DNA of 64,000 nt, taken from contig JAXRKN010000038.1 in NCBI GenBank assembly GCA_038502055.1, positions 1,922,001-1,986,000 on the forward strand, given 5' to 3'. Position 1 is the first letter of the stretch, and each line of letters opens with the position of its first letter. Source of the stretch: Tanytarsus gracilentus (Eukaryota > Arthropoda > Insecta > Diptera > Chironomidae). Below, piece after piece: positions 23,301 to 36,700 of the stretch. Under the pieces are notes generated by a model. That model had not been told where the DNA came from. It ran no database searches and saw nothing but the letters and a program-made list of their open reading frames with translations. The translations under genes were made by a program, and so were the position numbers.

Positions 23301-26300
23301 AAATTTATGTTTCAAAATTTCATAAAAATTATTAAATTTCATAAAATTGTCAATTCTAACTCTAATTCCTTCTTTTGATGTTTCAAATTGTGTATAATGG
23401 CAATATTAATAATGCACACAGTGCTGCACATCCAGAAGTCGGTCGAACAACATGCATGCGATCATGGAGAAAAAGAGAAGCACGCGAAATAAATTCTTTT
23501 AATTTATGCAATTGCCCATCGAGAGAGGAATTTGATCATTATAAAAATTTTTTCCCTAAAACGTTCATGTGATAAGCAGAAATGACTGACTACTGAAAAA
23601 TTGACGATGATCATGTCTGTTTAATTTTTGTGCCTAATGAAAAAAATCTCATTTTTTTCATGAAGCAATTTAAGTAAAAACACATGTGCTCTTAAACATA
23701 CAAATACGCAGATCTTATTTGTTCCTTTCTCTCTCTCACTCACTCACTTTAAAAATAAAACAAAATAATTTTTTTCTGGTTTCTGCACAAATATATAAAG
23801 TGTCTTGTGGATTTTCGTTTAATGGCTAATGTAAATTGCTGTATGAAGAATTTTTATTTATTGCAGCCTGACTGCAGGAGCAAGCAAAAAGTATCGAATA
23901 ACATGCTGCAGCTTCTGCGATGTTCAACGAGCAAGAGCCAAAAAAAGATCAAGAAGACATTTCGATTTGAGTGTACAATGCAGTAAAATGTATTTATTTT
24001 TATGATGAGCTCATATGAGGGAATTATTGAATAAATTTTCGGCTCACTGAAAGAGAAGGTGATCGTTGAGACTTTGTAAGATTTTTGGAATTTCAAAGAA
24101 TAAAGTTTTCTTTCCCTCGCAAAATTTAATTACTTTCTTGTTAAAAATCACTAATTAAATTTTGTCTCTCCCTCTTAAAAAATATCCCACAGATTATTTC
24201 AATTATTCTCAACTGCATTCAAGCGAAATTATATTTTATCTTATCCTCAAACAAGAATTTTCAATAAGTGTCTTTTTATGATCGTCGCCGATGATAGCAT
24301 CAGCAGCAATAATATCGAAAAAAATATTTTTTCTCTCCTTTCAATCTTTGAATTTTTAATTCTCTCATGAAAATGTTGAGAGGCTCAAGAAAGAATGGAA
24401 TGTGAGCGTTTATTACACGCTTAGAATTAATGACATGAAATGTTTCACAAGAAGGTTCTTAATTGTATTTTCTTGCAGTACGATTTAAGATCGAAATGCA
24501 TTGAATTGAAGGAGATAAAAGAGCAAACGAAAAACCTGTACGTGATGATAGTGTGGCATATAAAGATTAAATGATCCTTTTCGACAATGATCGAAAGACC
24601 TTTTTTCCTCTTCTTCGTCTAATAAATCTATTAATGCTCCGCTCTCTGCACACACACAATTATTTTTATTTCTTTTATTTCATAAAGTAACTTTTTTCAT
24701 CATCTCACTCACTTGCAGCCAAATAAATTTTTTTTATAAATTCTTTTGAAACAAACAGAATAGCATTCGATGCAAAAGGTACAGTCAAAGAACAACAGAC
24801 GATCAAAAATCGCCTTTTTGAAGGAGAAGAAAAAAATTGAAGCAGGTAAAATAAAAATAAAGCACATCATGAAATTATCGAGTAAATATGAAAAGATATT
24901 TTTTTTGTACAACAGTTAAAAAAATGGACGGACAAATGTGTAACGAATATTAGAAAAATTATTTCTCAAGAATTTCTTTTTCAAATTGTGAAAGAGATGA
25001 GATTGCAAAAATCAAACAACTAAAATTTGAAGTACTTTAGCATATATTTATTTTCGCATTAGAGGGAGGCTTTCAAGATTTTATTTTTCAAGGTTTTTCG
25101 AGATAAAAATTTTCAAGTGATTTTTACACATTTTTGTAGCATAAAAACATTTCATTTTATACAGTTAAAAATGCATTTGATTTTGAATTTTACCGATTAG
25201 TTCATCTGATTGAAGTTAATAATTGCTTTATTTAAAAATTGCAACATATGAAAATTAAACTACATCAATTTAATATTTACTCCAAATAAAATATAAGAAA
25301 ATATCCCGAAGCAAGACACAAATAATGCTTAATTTAAGAATCACCAAGTATCAACACAGTCATTAATTTGATTATTTCTAATGAGAATTTTTCAGCGAAT
25401 TAAAGCAAATGCTTTTAAACCGCCAACACTTTTTAAGTCGATTTGCACAAGAAAGAGTTAAAAAGAGGAGAGGAAAAAGAGTTTCTTAAGTCTTCTGTTT
25501 TATTTCTTTCTCTTCTTGTTGGCTTTCATGAAGACAAAGAGCAATAATAATAGAATAATAATTTATTTGAGGAGATTATTATTATTGTATTATTGACGAG
25601 GGTACCGCATGCATGAAGAAGAGCATCATTTGACCTGCTTCACTCTGTCTCTGCCTTCTTTTTTCTTCCCTCGAGCGACCCATGGTGCTGCACTTATGAG
25701 CAAATACACTCATACAATAACATTACAGCATAAGAAATAATAATAAAAAAAACTGCAAAAGAAGGATCAAGTGTTGATTTTTTAATCTCTCAAGCTCCAT
25801 CATTGCCATGCGAGTCAGCATCATTCAAGAAGGAAGAAGAAGGAGAAAAATTAACAAAGTTAAAATGTGCATGCACACACATTTTTATACCTGACACACA
25901 TTCTCCTCTCTCTTCTGTTGTTCTTTCTTGCTTCTGCATCAAACGAATGGAAAAAAGAGCATGCCTGGTAATAACTTAAATGCATTTATTGCTTGCATCC
26001 TTTGTACCTTTTCTTCACCTATTCATAATTTTTTTTTATTCTTCTTCTCCTCTTGCATAATATAACAATAATTCCGCAAATTTGCAGTTAATGAATTTTT
26101 AGTTGAGAAACACCACAGGAGGAGGGTGCGCAAACTTATAGTCATTTGCCTCTCATATAATTAATATTTTATGGTCTTAAAGGTATCCGGAGTCAATTTC
26201 GCGGCTGCTGTTATTGTGCACTCGGCATTATTGCCTCGAACCGAAAAGGTCTACCTCTTTTTTTCTGCTTAAAAAAAATTAAAAGAACTTCGCAATAATA

Positions 26301-27061
26301 GAGAGAGAGAGCGTCGAGCATATTGCTAATGCTGGCGAACTTAATTCGAGGAATTAGAAATTGCTCTTAGAAATTAATCTTCTTATTCGCATGAGAAGTC
26401 TGGAGAGTTGTGCAAATTCTAGCTATAGGACATTCATTACAAATTTATGTGTGCAATCTACTTAAACATTTAAATGTGAACAGGATCCACATTTCTATTC
26501 AATTTAGTTTATATTGAATCTCATTATCATCGTCACATTGTCACTGCCCACTAACAAACGAAGCCAATTTGGACCATCGAGAATTGCCTCACAACGAGCC
26601 GCTTAAATTCTTCATAAACCTCAAAATTTAACGCGCGCAGTAAAAAGCACTTTTTACCGTAATATTATATTTGTCTCTTTTTTGCAACATCCAAACGAAA
26701 TCATCGAATTTCGAGATGAAGATGAGAAAATAGATTTTTGTGAGTCAATAAAAATCTGAACGAAAGAGAGACACAAAAAATTTCCTATTACTTTTATTTC
26801 GATAAAATTTGAAGGAAAAAATAAAATTAAATTTGGTCAGGTAAGAATTTATTGAGTAGATTCACTTCGATTTTTTTCATCTTTTTTAGCGATTGTGATA
26901 TTTGAGATGTTAAAAATATTTATAGGGGAATGAATTAAATTTGAAGAATAATTAGATTTGATATGAAAAATGATTTAATTTATCATAAAACATATTTTCA
27001 GCATTGAACTCTTTTTCAACAAAAATCATAATAATTTTTCCTCATTAAAACTCCTTCAAGA
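20331..27061. other. Gene-poor intergenic region, left part
   Basis: About 6.7 kb of AT-rich DNA with many short GA/TC tracts and poly-T runs. Reading frames here, the longest being 129 codons at 21903-22292, are low-complexity or hydrophobic and lack splice or promoter support. It probably contains regulatory DNA for Ca-beta and abrupt, but no individual element can be named. Confidence 0.5.
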
Positions 27062-27485
27062 AAAATAGCTAAAATTACTTTAATTTTTTTAGCAACAGGA
27101 TTGTTGTCACAAGAATGTGGCCATACAAATCATTGTTGCCATACAATTTTGTTGCCATACAAATTTCGAGATTAAAATAAATCACGGGATTAAAGTGTTG
27201 CAAAATTGTTGTCATATAAGTTGTTGCAGAATTGTTGCCATACGATTTTAAAAATGCACCTTTCTCAGGGCAACAATTGTTGACAATCTTCATCTTCTTA
27301 TACTGTTGTCAAACTGTTGTCATATAATATGTTGTGAAATTGTTGCCATACAAAATAAATTTTAAATATTTTTTTGTGTTGTGAAAATGTTGCCATATAA
27401 ATTGTTGCAGAATTGTTGCCATACGATTTTAAAAATGCACATTTCTCAAAGCAACAATGTTGACAATCTTCATCTTCTTCCCTCG

Positions 27486-27905
27486 TAGAACAATGAGTTC
27501 AAATTGAGCTCAAACATTGAACTATTTAGTTCAAATGAACTAAATTAGTTCGAATTGAATTCAATTCGAACTCAAATGTTGAACTCAGCCACTTTAGTTC
27601 AACATTTGAGTTCGAATTGAATTCAATTTGAACTCAATTGTTGAACTAAATTTCCATGTTGAACTCTAAGGCTGAGTTCAAGATTTGAACAAGAATTTGA
27701 ATTCAAGACTTGAACTAAATTTAAAGTTTTAGTTCAAAACTTGAACTCGATTTTAATTCAAGTCTTGAACTCAATTTGAATTCAAGTTTTGAACTAAAAT
27801 TGGAGTATTTTGAATTAAATTTATTTCAAATTTAATTCAAAACTTGAAGTCAATTTGAATTCAAAACTTGAAATAAAATTGGGGTATTTTGAAATAAACT
27901 TGAAC
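27486..27905. repeat. Palindrome-dense TTGAAC/GTTCAA block
   Basis: Some 420 bp consisting of irregular copies of a short unit built on TTGAACTCAATTTGAATTC and its reverse complement, alternating in orientation every 15-25 bp. The frequent EcoRI-like GAATTC centres reflect the palindromes. It looks like an inverted simple-unit satellite inside the foldback element. Confidence 0.8.
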
Positions 27906-28103
27906 TATTAAAAAAACGTGATAATTTATATTTGAAAAAGAAAAAAAAAAAAATAAATATAAAAAGGGGTTTTTGTGTGCCACTAATGTCCATTTTCCAG
28001 ATCTATGGCTTCATATATGTCGTTGAACTCGCCATTAAATCAGGATAATGTTGGCCACAACTAAAAATAATTAAAGCCAATCAATTACTCCTCCAATCAC
28101 AAG

Positions 28104-28909
28104 TTCAACGAGATACATAAAGTTTTGATTGATTGATTGATTGATAACATAGTGGTGGCCGCTGAGAAAACCAGGATAGACGCGCCCGTTTTTGTCTCCT
28201 TTCCATAGCTTGCGGGCTAGGCTGAGGATTAAAACGTAACCTTTGCATATTAACTTAAAAGTATAAATAACTCTTAAGAGAATATATATTCCCCTAGTGG
28301 CAGACGTCCCTTTCAGGAATCGTCCACCGAGGAACTGCACATAACTCAAGTGAGAAATGCCGTCGATCGAATATTCCCACTAAGAGGTTTAGTGTTAGTC
28401 ATCACGGAACGTCAAGCGGAATACCCAATCAAGTCGTTATCCATGATGTTAAAATTTTCATTGTGAATTCACAATTGTGGGTTAGTTAACTGAACCTTTA
28501 CGATTGCAGTTGTAAAAATAAATAAATAAAAGATGGTTTCGACGGCATTGTATAAAAGTTTTCATCAATACAACCGTCCTCAGCCCTAACTAACCGTTAT
28601 AAGCTGGCCTACCTACAACACAAAACTAACAAACATTTAACATAATGGTCAAACCAATTTTATAAAAGTATTGGTTTATCTACAACCTTCCTCCATCTAG
28701 CTTAGTCGATTAGCATGGGTAGTACAGGTCATAAGATTTGTCCGTAAGTACTCACTCCTTCCTTCCTCAACTGTGTCACTAAGATTAACAGTTGGTTTTG
28801 TTGGATACCAACGAAAACAAAGTGAAATTTGATTTAACTAAAAATTATTAATTATAAAGAAACACCTATTTAAATGCGCTTATATCTTCAACGAGATACA
28901 TAAAGTTTT
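28104..28909 (-). mobile_element. Retroposon-like insertion flanked by a 23-bp direct repeat
   Basis: An identical 23-bp sequence containing CAACGAGATACATAAAG occurs at 28104-28126 and 28887-28909, immediately flanking a 760-bp insert. The insert begins with (GATT)4-5 on the plus strand, i.e. it ends with an (AATC)n tail on the minus strand. A long target duplication plus a microsatellite 3' tail fits target-primed insertion of a 5'-truncated non-LTR element or SINE in minus orientation. No reverse-transcriptase domain is present, and the family was not identified. Confidence 0.65.
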
Positions 28910-29054
28910 ATAATATAAAAATGTATGAAAATCACATTTTGGCCACCTGTGGCTTCAAAGAGTAGCATGGCTGAAGAATTTCTCATAAAATCATTACTAG
29001 AGCTTAAGAGCTTTCATTTAGTTCAGAAAAATAAAATAAAATTTACACGTAAAA

Positions 29055-29180
29055 CGCCACCGACTTTGCGATTTTAGCCATTTGCGAGTCGGTTCGGGTC
29101 GATCGCACTATTTGGCCATTCGACTCTAAAAGTCGATCAACTCACTCGACTAAAACAAATCGGCTTAAATCCCTGGAAAA
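29055..29180. mobile_element. Short GTCGA-rich repeat fragment
   Basis: GC-richer segment with repeated GAGTCG/CGACTC motifs. On the minus strand it begins CCAGGGATTTAAGCC near 29178, resembling hAT-type termini (CAGGG). The other terminus was not found, so this may be one end of a hAT MITE. Weak call. Confidence 0.3.
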
Positions 29181-29190
29181 TGATAAAATA

Positions 29191-29286
29191 ATTTTAACAA
29201 AAATTACTTTTTGAAAGGGTGTTATATCATCACTCTGATCTTTCAGGCACTGTAATACGATTTCCCTTTTACAAAAAGTTTTCTTT
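29191..29286 (+). repeat. Copy 1 of a ~95-bp dispersed repeat
   Basis: Contains TCAGGCACTGTAATACGATT and neighbouring sequence that recurs in inverted orientation at about 41233-41333, about 90% identical by eye. It is inside the first foldback structure; the other copy is inside the left arm of the second. Confidence 0.8.
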
Positions 29287-29639
29287 AAATACCTCAAAAA
29301 ACGATCTTATTTTCAAAATTATAATGAGTTGAAAAAACACCCCTCTAAAATTATTCTTATAGATCTTCAACTGAGGGGTTTGCAAAATATTATTCTTAAT
29401 TTAAAATTTGAACGTATTTTTGAATTAGATCATTTTTTTCTCTTTTAATTGTTCTTATTTGGTTTCCTTTTTAAATGGATTTTTAAAATATAAGTTGATC
29501 ATTTAATTTTCTTTATTTTCTTAGAGCTATCTGCCAGTACTTGTTGTTTTAAGTGAGTTTAATAATAATTTTAATGATAAAGTTTTGCCAAAATATGGCA
29601 ATAAACGGACACATGACTCTAAATTTTAATTTATTTTGC

Positions 29640-30470
29640 ATGACAACATTTTCACAACATAAATATTTAAATTTATTTCGTATGACAACATTTTCACAAC
29701 AAAAAAATATTTAAAATTTATTTCGTAAGGCAACATTTTCACATCATAGTGTATGGCAACATTTTCACATCACTAGAAAATTTAAAATTTATTTCGTATG
29801 GCAACAATTTTACAACAAAGTGTATGGCAACAATTTCACAACACTAAAAAATTTCAAATATAATTGTATGGAAACAATTTCACAACATAGTGTATGACAA
29901 CATTTTCACAACAAAAAAATATTTAAAATTTATTTCGTATGGCAACATTATCACAACATAATATATGACAACATTTTCACAACAAAAAAATATTTAAAAA
30001 TTTTTTGTATGGCAACATTTTCACAACATAGTGTATGACAACATTTTCACAACAAAAAAATATTTAAAATTTATTTCGTATGGCAACATTTTCACAACAT
30101 TTAATATGACAACATTTTCACAACAAAAAAATATTTAAAATTTTTTGTATGGCAACAATTTCACAACATAGTGTATGACAACATTTTCACAACAAAAAAA
30201 TATTTAAAAATTATTTCGTATGGCAACATTTTCACAACATAATATATGACAACATTTTCACAACAAAAAAATATTTAAAAATTATTTCGTATGGCAACAT
30301 TTTCACAACATAATATATGACAACATTTTCACAACACTAAAAATTAAATTTATTTTGGATGGTAACAATTTCTCAACACTTTTATGACAACAATTTCACA
30401 ACAAAAAAATATTAAAAATTTTTTGTATGGCAACAATTTCACAACATATTATATGACAACAGTTTCACAA
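29640..30470 (+). repeat. Tandem array, ~71-bp unit (TATGGCAACATTTTCACAAC)
   Basis: About 11 units; neighbouring TATGGCAAC starts at 30219 and 30290 give a 71-bp period. Each unit consists of two related halves, TATGGCAACATTTTCACAAC and TATGACAACATTTTCACAAC, followed by an A-rich spacer. It lies at the inner side of the right arm of the foldback element; the left arm has only one or two degenerate units in inverse orientation. Confidence 0.85.
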
Positions 30471-30748
30471 CAGTATAAGAAGATGAAGATTGTCAACAAT
30501 TGTTGCCCTGAGAAAGGTGCATTTTTAAAATCGTATGGCAACAATTCTGCAACAACTTATATGACAACAATTTTGCAACACTTTAATCCCGTGATTTATT
30601 TTAATCTCGAAATTTGTATGGCAACAAAATTGTATGGCAACAATGATTGTATGGCCACATTCTTGTAGCTGGAAATCGTATGTCAACAGTCAAAACGTAT
30701 GGCAACATTCCTGTTGCTAAAAAAATTATAGTCTAAAATTGCTATTTT

Positions 30749-33700
30749 ATTACATCATTTTCGGACACTCACAACCTTTCATTATGGAGTGAGGAAAGAG
30801 GTAGATTTTTTATGCCATGCCGCATTATCGTCCACAAAATTTTTTTATCTATTTTCTCCTCGCATCTCATACACGAATTTTTTGTTGTTGCTTAATCGAA
30901 AAAAGTTATATTTTTTTATTCTAACACAAAAAATCTTTCTCTAAACAATATTTTTTATGTTTTCTGTGCCTTTTCTCCCAATTTTCTTTCTCTTGTGTGC
31001 CTTTTCGATTTCTTCAATTCACTTCTTATATTTTTTATAGTGGATAAAAGAAACTAAACACTCGAGTGTATGTGAGAGAGGGAGATACCAATAAATGGAC
31101 ATTAAAAAACAGCATAATTTTTTTTCTATATACCTTTCTTGGAAATCTATCGGAGCATTCTTTTGTGTGCTGTGCTGTATTTAATTGAAGTCCGTAACCA
31201 CTCCACTGTTAAAAATTTTCAAGGCTCTCCTTTTTTGCCTCTCTCTCATACTTTTTTTTCGCCTTCATTAGCTTTATCATCCCTAGCTGCAGCAGCTACA
31301 CAATGGCTTTTATTACTTTTCATGCATCCTCTTTTCGGGTCATTTGCTGAGCGTGGTGTGTAATATGGTTTGGGAGATGTTGCATGCTTTCATTAATCAT
31401 TCTTGCAGAAATTCTAAATTTATTTTCTCTCATGTATGAGTAACCGCACCTTGCATTAAATTTATTGCCATTAGAAATTTCTTATTAGTACCCGAACGAT
31501 GGCAACCAAAAAAATATAATCATCTAAAAAAGACACAACATGGAGATGACAAAAAATGTTCCGTTTCATCTCTAATAATCATCTATTCGAATACATGTGA
31601 GATCGACTGATTTACATTTTTCATTTGTGGAGAAGCGCGCTGAGTGATCATGTGAAAAACAACAACATAGAGGTAATAATAATCTCACGAAGACATGAGA
31701 AAAAAAAATTGTTTGTGAAGAGACTTTTTTATTATTGGATGTTGGTACCACTCCACCTTTACTTGTTATTATACATTTTTATTCCGTATAAAAGGAAAAA
31801 TTAATGGTAGCCAGTTTTTTTGGACACAAAATATTTATTAGATATGGATGGTTGGTATGGTTTAGTGCGAGAGGTAGAGAGAGAGAAAAAAATTGAAATT
31901 TATAATTTATTTTTTATTTAAATTTCTTGTTTCTTTAATTTCAAAAAAGATGCGCAGAGGTGTGTGTATGCGAGTGAGAGAGAGAAAATCGGATGGGGTA
32001 TTAATGTATCATCATATTCAAGTATTTAATAATCCCTGACTGTGCGGCAATTAAATATTAATGGATGTGATATGTGAGTGGACATAAAAGACCAAATTTT
32101 TTTGTGTCTTTCTCGATCTTCACAATTCAGAGTCGACAACAATCTCCCCATTCAATAATGTATAATGAATCCAAAGCGTGTGTGAGCGATGCTTTTTTTT
32201 GCGAAATTTTTGTTGTGACACAGATTTAAGACTGTTTTATGCATTCAATTAGTAAAATGATGAAGTGATTAAATGAAATTTATTCACAAAATTAATTATT
32301 TACCACTAACTGGTGGAAGCGATGAAGGTAAAGTTGATAGTTTTGGGCATTTGAGTACAGTCTAATCAAAATTAAGGTGATCGTACCGTAACGCGACAGT
32401 TGAGAAATATTTTATGTAATTTTTACTTTTAATTTAAATACGAGTTGAATCGCAATATATTTGTGAATTATTTTTTAAATGGAAATTTAAATTTGTAGGT
32501 TTTAAAAAAACCTTTTTGATTTTAATTACATTGAGAGACATTTCAGACCTCAATATTTTTTTTAAATTTGATCATTTCTCGTTTTCTAAAATCAAATCGC
32601 CAAAATTGACAGTTATGTGCATTTTTGAATTTTCATCTCGCATCTAAATTCGTCCTCTATAATTATCTTAAAATCCCAAACTTCATTTTATGATAATAAT
32701 GATGATGATGTTATTCCAGGAAGCAATCATTCATACTTCATACTTAGCTTAATTTAAATCAGAGCTTTTTTGAAGACACAAAAAAATAAAAATATTGAAA
32801 TAATATGTAAATGTACTTTAGATCTTTCCATACCATGATTAAAGCAATAAAAATATTTTAATTAAAAACATTCAAAACACTGCCTGTACTTGATAATGAC
32901 CAGAAGACCGAGTAAAATAAAAATAAAGGTCGTCACATAACATTGTGTGAATTAAATTAAGAGCTTGCTGCCGAAAAAAAGAGACTCTTTGCAAACAATT
33001 GGCAATAAAAAATAATAAGCATGTTTTAGACATTCACATTCGCATCGTTCTCAATTGTAATATGGTAGAAGTTATTATAGCCAAAGTCGGGGGCGCTTTA
33101 TGAGTTTTGTACTTTTTACAACAATTCCCATAAGTAATGATTCAGCATAATTCAATAAAAATCGTATTGATGTGCATTTTTAAAGATGTCATCACCATTT
33201 TTATGATCCTGTGAATGTCATAATTTGCCACATAGCACAATAGTGCAAAATGTGTTCACAATCAAGCCATGGAAACGCGACGAAGCGAGTGAGTAATTAA
33301 AAATTTCGAGTCCTTGAAATACGTGACAAGATTTCAACCTAAAAAGTATAAAATATTTTTTGAGACTACGTTTCTACTTTGCGATGAGCTCATAAAAAGT
33401 CATGTTTTACATTTTTTATGGATGGAGCAAGAGAAGACCTATTATTGCCATCCATTACTATATCGAAAGCAATAATTAATTCAAAAAGTATAAATTTATT
33501 CACAAAAATTTCATTTGAAGTAACGACGCCGAGGATGGTATTGATAGCGGGACAAGCGAAGGTAGTTTTAGTGAAATTAACAGAGGTTTTAGAATACATG
33601 AAGTCGAGGGTTGGAACTGTAAAAACAAAAGTAATGAATTCAAAAATTTAACGGTCAATTTAAAATCAAAATTCACTGGAAAGGCATTAAGAATTTAATT

Positions 33701-36700
33701 ACTAATCCAAAGTGCCCACTCCTCGTCCTATATAAGGAGATTTGAAAGCTCTCTATAGTTTTTTTTCGGGTACGGGACGGGTTGAAATTAATGTGTATTT
33801 TTATATTTTTGTGAGTATATCGAGTGAAGAGAAATAATAAGAATAAGCCTCATTTGAATAATATCGACATAAACATTTAATTGAAGGAGAAGAGAGAGAA
33901 GAAAAGAGAATGTCGAAATTTTATTTTTGATGATACTTTTTTTTGGGGGGGAATTATATAAAGAGGAAAAATGTATTTTTTTCTTTGTGGATCATAGAAA
34001 TAGATACACAACACTCACTCACATATACTGTAAGTATTATAAGTCTCTTTTACCTCGTAAATATAAATCGAAATCATCTTATTTTTCATTTCAGGTTATT
34101 CAACGACGATCTCCGGCAACTCTCTTAAATTTATTCGTATGGTGATGACGATAACAAGTAATATGTTTGGTAATAAAATTTATATATAAAAAAATCTTTT
34201 TTTACCAATGATATTTAACCAACAAAAATTCCCGAATATGTCGAAGATGTGACTCGTAGTTTCTCATTTTCAACTAACACCGACACTGCCTTCAATTAAA
34301 TTTGGATAGATTCGTTCAGCAAGATTGGCTAGAGCGAGTAGAGCGGATGGACACAGAGAAAAAATAATTATGTAAATTTGATCAACATTTTTATATCATT
34401 TAGTATTATTATTCATTATGAAATCCATCGCATCTTCACATTACTTCTGCGGCCACATTCCACACACAAGTTTTTTGTGATATTTATTATTATAAGCATT
34501 TTTGTTGAATACAATTGGCCGAATGGAAATATTTATTTTGGGCGTATTTGTTTCTGTCTTCGCGTACACAATACCTGCTTTAATGACAAAATTGTCTCTT
34601 AATATTTCAAATCATCAGACGTATCCAAGGGTGGCCTTCTTTTGTACACATCGAACACATTCTCAATAAAAAACAATTCGTTTTACTCATGTGACAATCA
34701 CTTTTTAAAAGTAACAACTTTTTTTTATTTCTCATCTTCTCGCGAAAATCTTGTCAAACATTAAATTTTTTTAGTGGTCAGTTTTAAAGTTTATAATGAG
34801 CCACTAATTGAAAAAGAATAAATTAGGCGATGCAGATGAACCTTCATGCTGTCTGTTTACTGTTAGCTAATCAGAAAACTATCAAAAGTTTCAATAACAA
34901 TATTAAACGATTTGATTTTTATCTCGATGAAATTAAAAATTCATTTTAATGAGCTGAATTTTTAAAATTTTAACAAATTTACCTTAAATTACTATTTTAT
35001 TTTAAAACTTAAATTAACGGAAAGTTACTCAAAATTTTTAATTTTTGCAGTAAGAAAAAGATTTATTGAATAATTTTAGTAATTATCAAATTTTAAAAAT
35101 TAAAAACTTAGGATTTCTGAATTACTGCCATCAGACATTCGGAAATTCGATATTTTTTAATACAACAGAAATTCAATAAATTAAAGGATCGCAAAATATT
35201 TCTATTAAAAATTTAAATTTTTAAAACTTAATCTGGAAAGAAATTCACACCACAATTTGCGTCATCCTCGGATTACCTCAGCGAAATAGTACATAAAGAG
35301 TATAATTTCAGATAAATTTTGTTGATCTCACAACAAAATTTTGACGACCATTAATTTCAATTTCAAAGCTTATTTTTTTTATTCGTTTAACACACTGGGA
35401 ATATTTTTCATAAAAAAAATATTATTACATACATTTCGTTAAGAAATAATAAATTACATTAGTCACATTTGAATGGAAAGAGCTTGTAACGTTGATGATT
35501 TGTTGTGACTTATTCTCTCTTTTATTCCTTTCTCCATCACACGGATCTATTATGAGATATGTTCAATCGTGAATTTAAGCTTCTTCAATAGCGAGATGAA
35601 ATGCACACGCCTCAATGAGAGATGGTCGTGGTAATTATTGTTTACTCTATTGTGGCAAATCAGAAAAAAAATGTAAAGCAAACGGCAGCGGCAATGAAAT
35701 AAAGAAAGAAAAACTGTTTTTCCGCCTCTTTACGTCTATTTATCGCTCTTTCTCGCTCTCCACACTTAATTTCATTGTACTCGCACCCCTTTTTTAATAT
35801 CATATAGGAGAAAAAAAGGCATTAAAGACGTGCGCGCGCGTTCAACGAGATCATTGCGTGCGATCACACACTGCTTGATTGATTTCCAACAAGTGTATCT
35901 TTTTCTGTGACAACGAGCGTTAATGTCGCACCGCGAGAGGAAGACGAAGAAAATGAAATTAACTTTATTATTCTATTTTTGTACTCGAATTTTTTATTTA
36001 GTGCATACCGAAAATAAAATTGTATATAAGAGAGAGAAAAATTACGACACAAAATCTTGATATCTTTCCACACACATTTTTACATAGCATTACCACTTAA
36101 AATTGTTTGTCGCGGGGACTATTTTTGTCATGAAGACACGTCATTACGTTCTTATAATATGCATGTAGATTTTTCGAATTAAAAACGAGATTTTAGACAA
36201 GAAAAGACACATTTTCATGTGCAGCTGTACTATCGTCTGTCAGCAATGATCGAATTTATGAGGGAAGCAAATTTTGCGGTCGAAAATATTTTTTTTATTA
36301 CCCCACCGGCGATTGAGAAAATTCTGAGAAAAAATATTTTCCATAAAATCTGCCGATTGTTGTAGGTAGAGTTAAGTATTATTAAATTTTAATGCTTAAA
36401 AGACAAGGAATGGAATTAAATTTTTAACATTTTTAATAAAAATTTTAATTCCTTATTATTTAGAAATTAAATAAATTTCCATCCCTTGAACCTCACAAAA
36501 ATGCTTATAAAAAACTTTGCGATGATCACAATGTGATCGACTAAAAAATGTTTAACCAGAAAAAAACGTTGAGTCATTCGATTAACACTAAACTAACCTC
36601 AATAAAATTAGCTTCTCGATTCTGAGTTGCAAAAAGATTTAATTATACATAAACTCCATCTTTTAATCGACCTACCGCATTTGCAAACTAATTAATCATG

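Larger units (their letters stand above)
27062..30748. mobile_element. Foldback-like element with inverted arms and nested insertions
   Basis: The left arm (about 27062-27480) is the reverse complement of the right end (about 30430-30748). Matching landmarks include the outermost TTTTTTTAGCAACAGGA (near 27084) and its complement (near 30726), and a block reading MKIVNNCCPEKGAF on either strand at 27293 (minus) and 30480 (plus). The left arm carries a second, partial copy of the 80-bp block 27221-27300 at 27402-27479. The interior has a palindromic TTGAAC block, a retroposon-like insertion and a 71-bp tandem array. No transposase is recognised and no clear target duplication was found, so the outer limits are approximate. 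Confidence 0.75.

Noticed and set aside
27075..30668. Mirror-image ORFs at 27075-27293 (minus) and 30384-30668 (plus) sharing MKIVNNCCPEKGAF
   Set aside because: The similarity is explained by the inverted arms of the foldback element; the rest of each frame is array sequence with no domain.
33418..33651. 77-codon ORF with relatively non-random composition
   Set aside because: An overlapping antisense ORF of similar length, no introns, promoter or domain; insufficient support.
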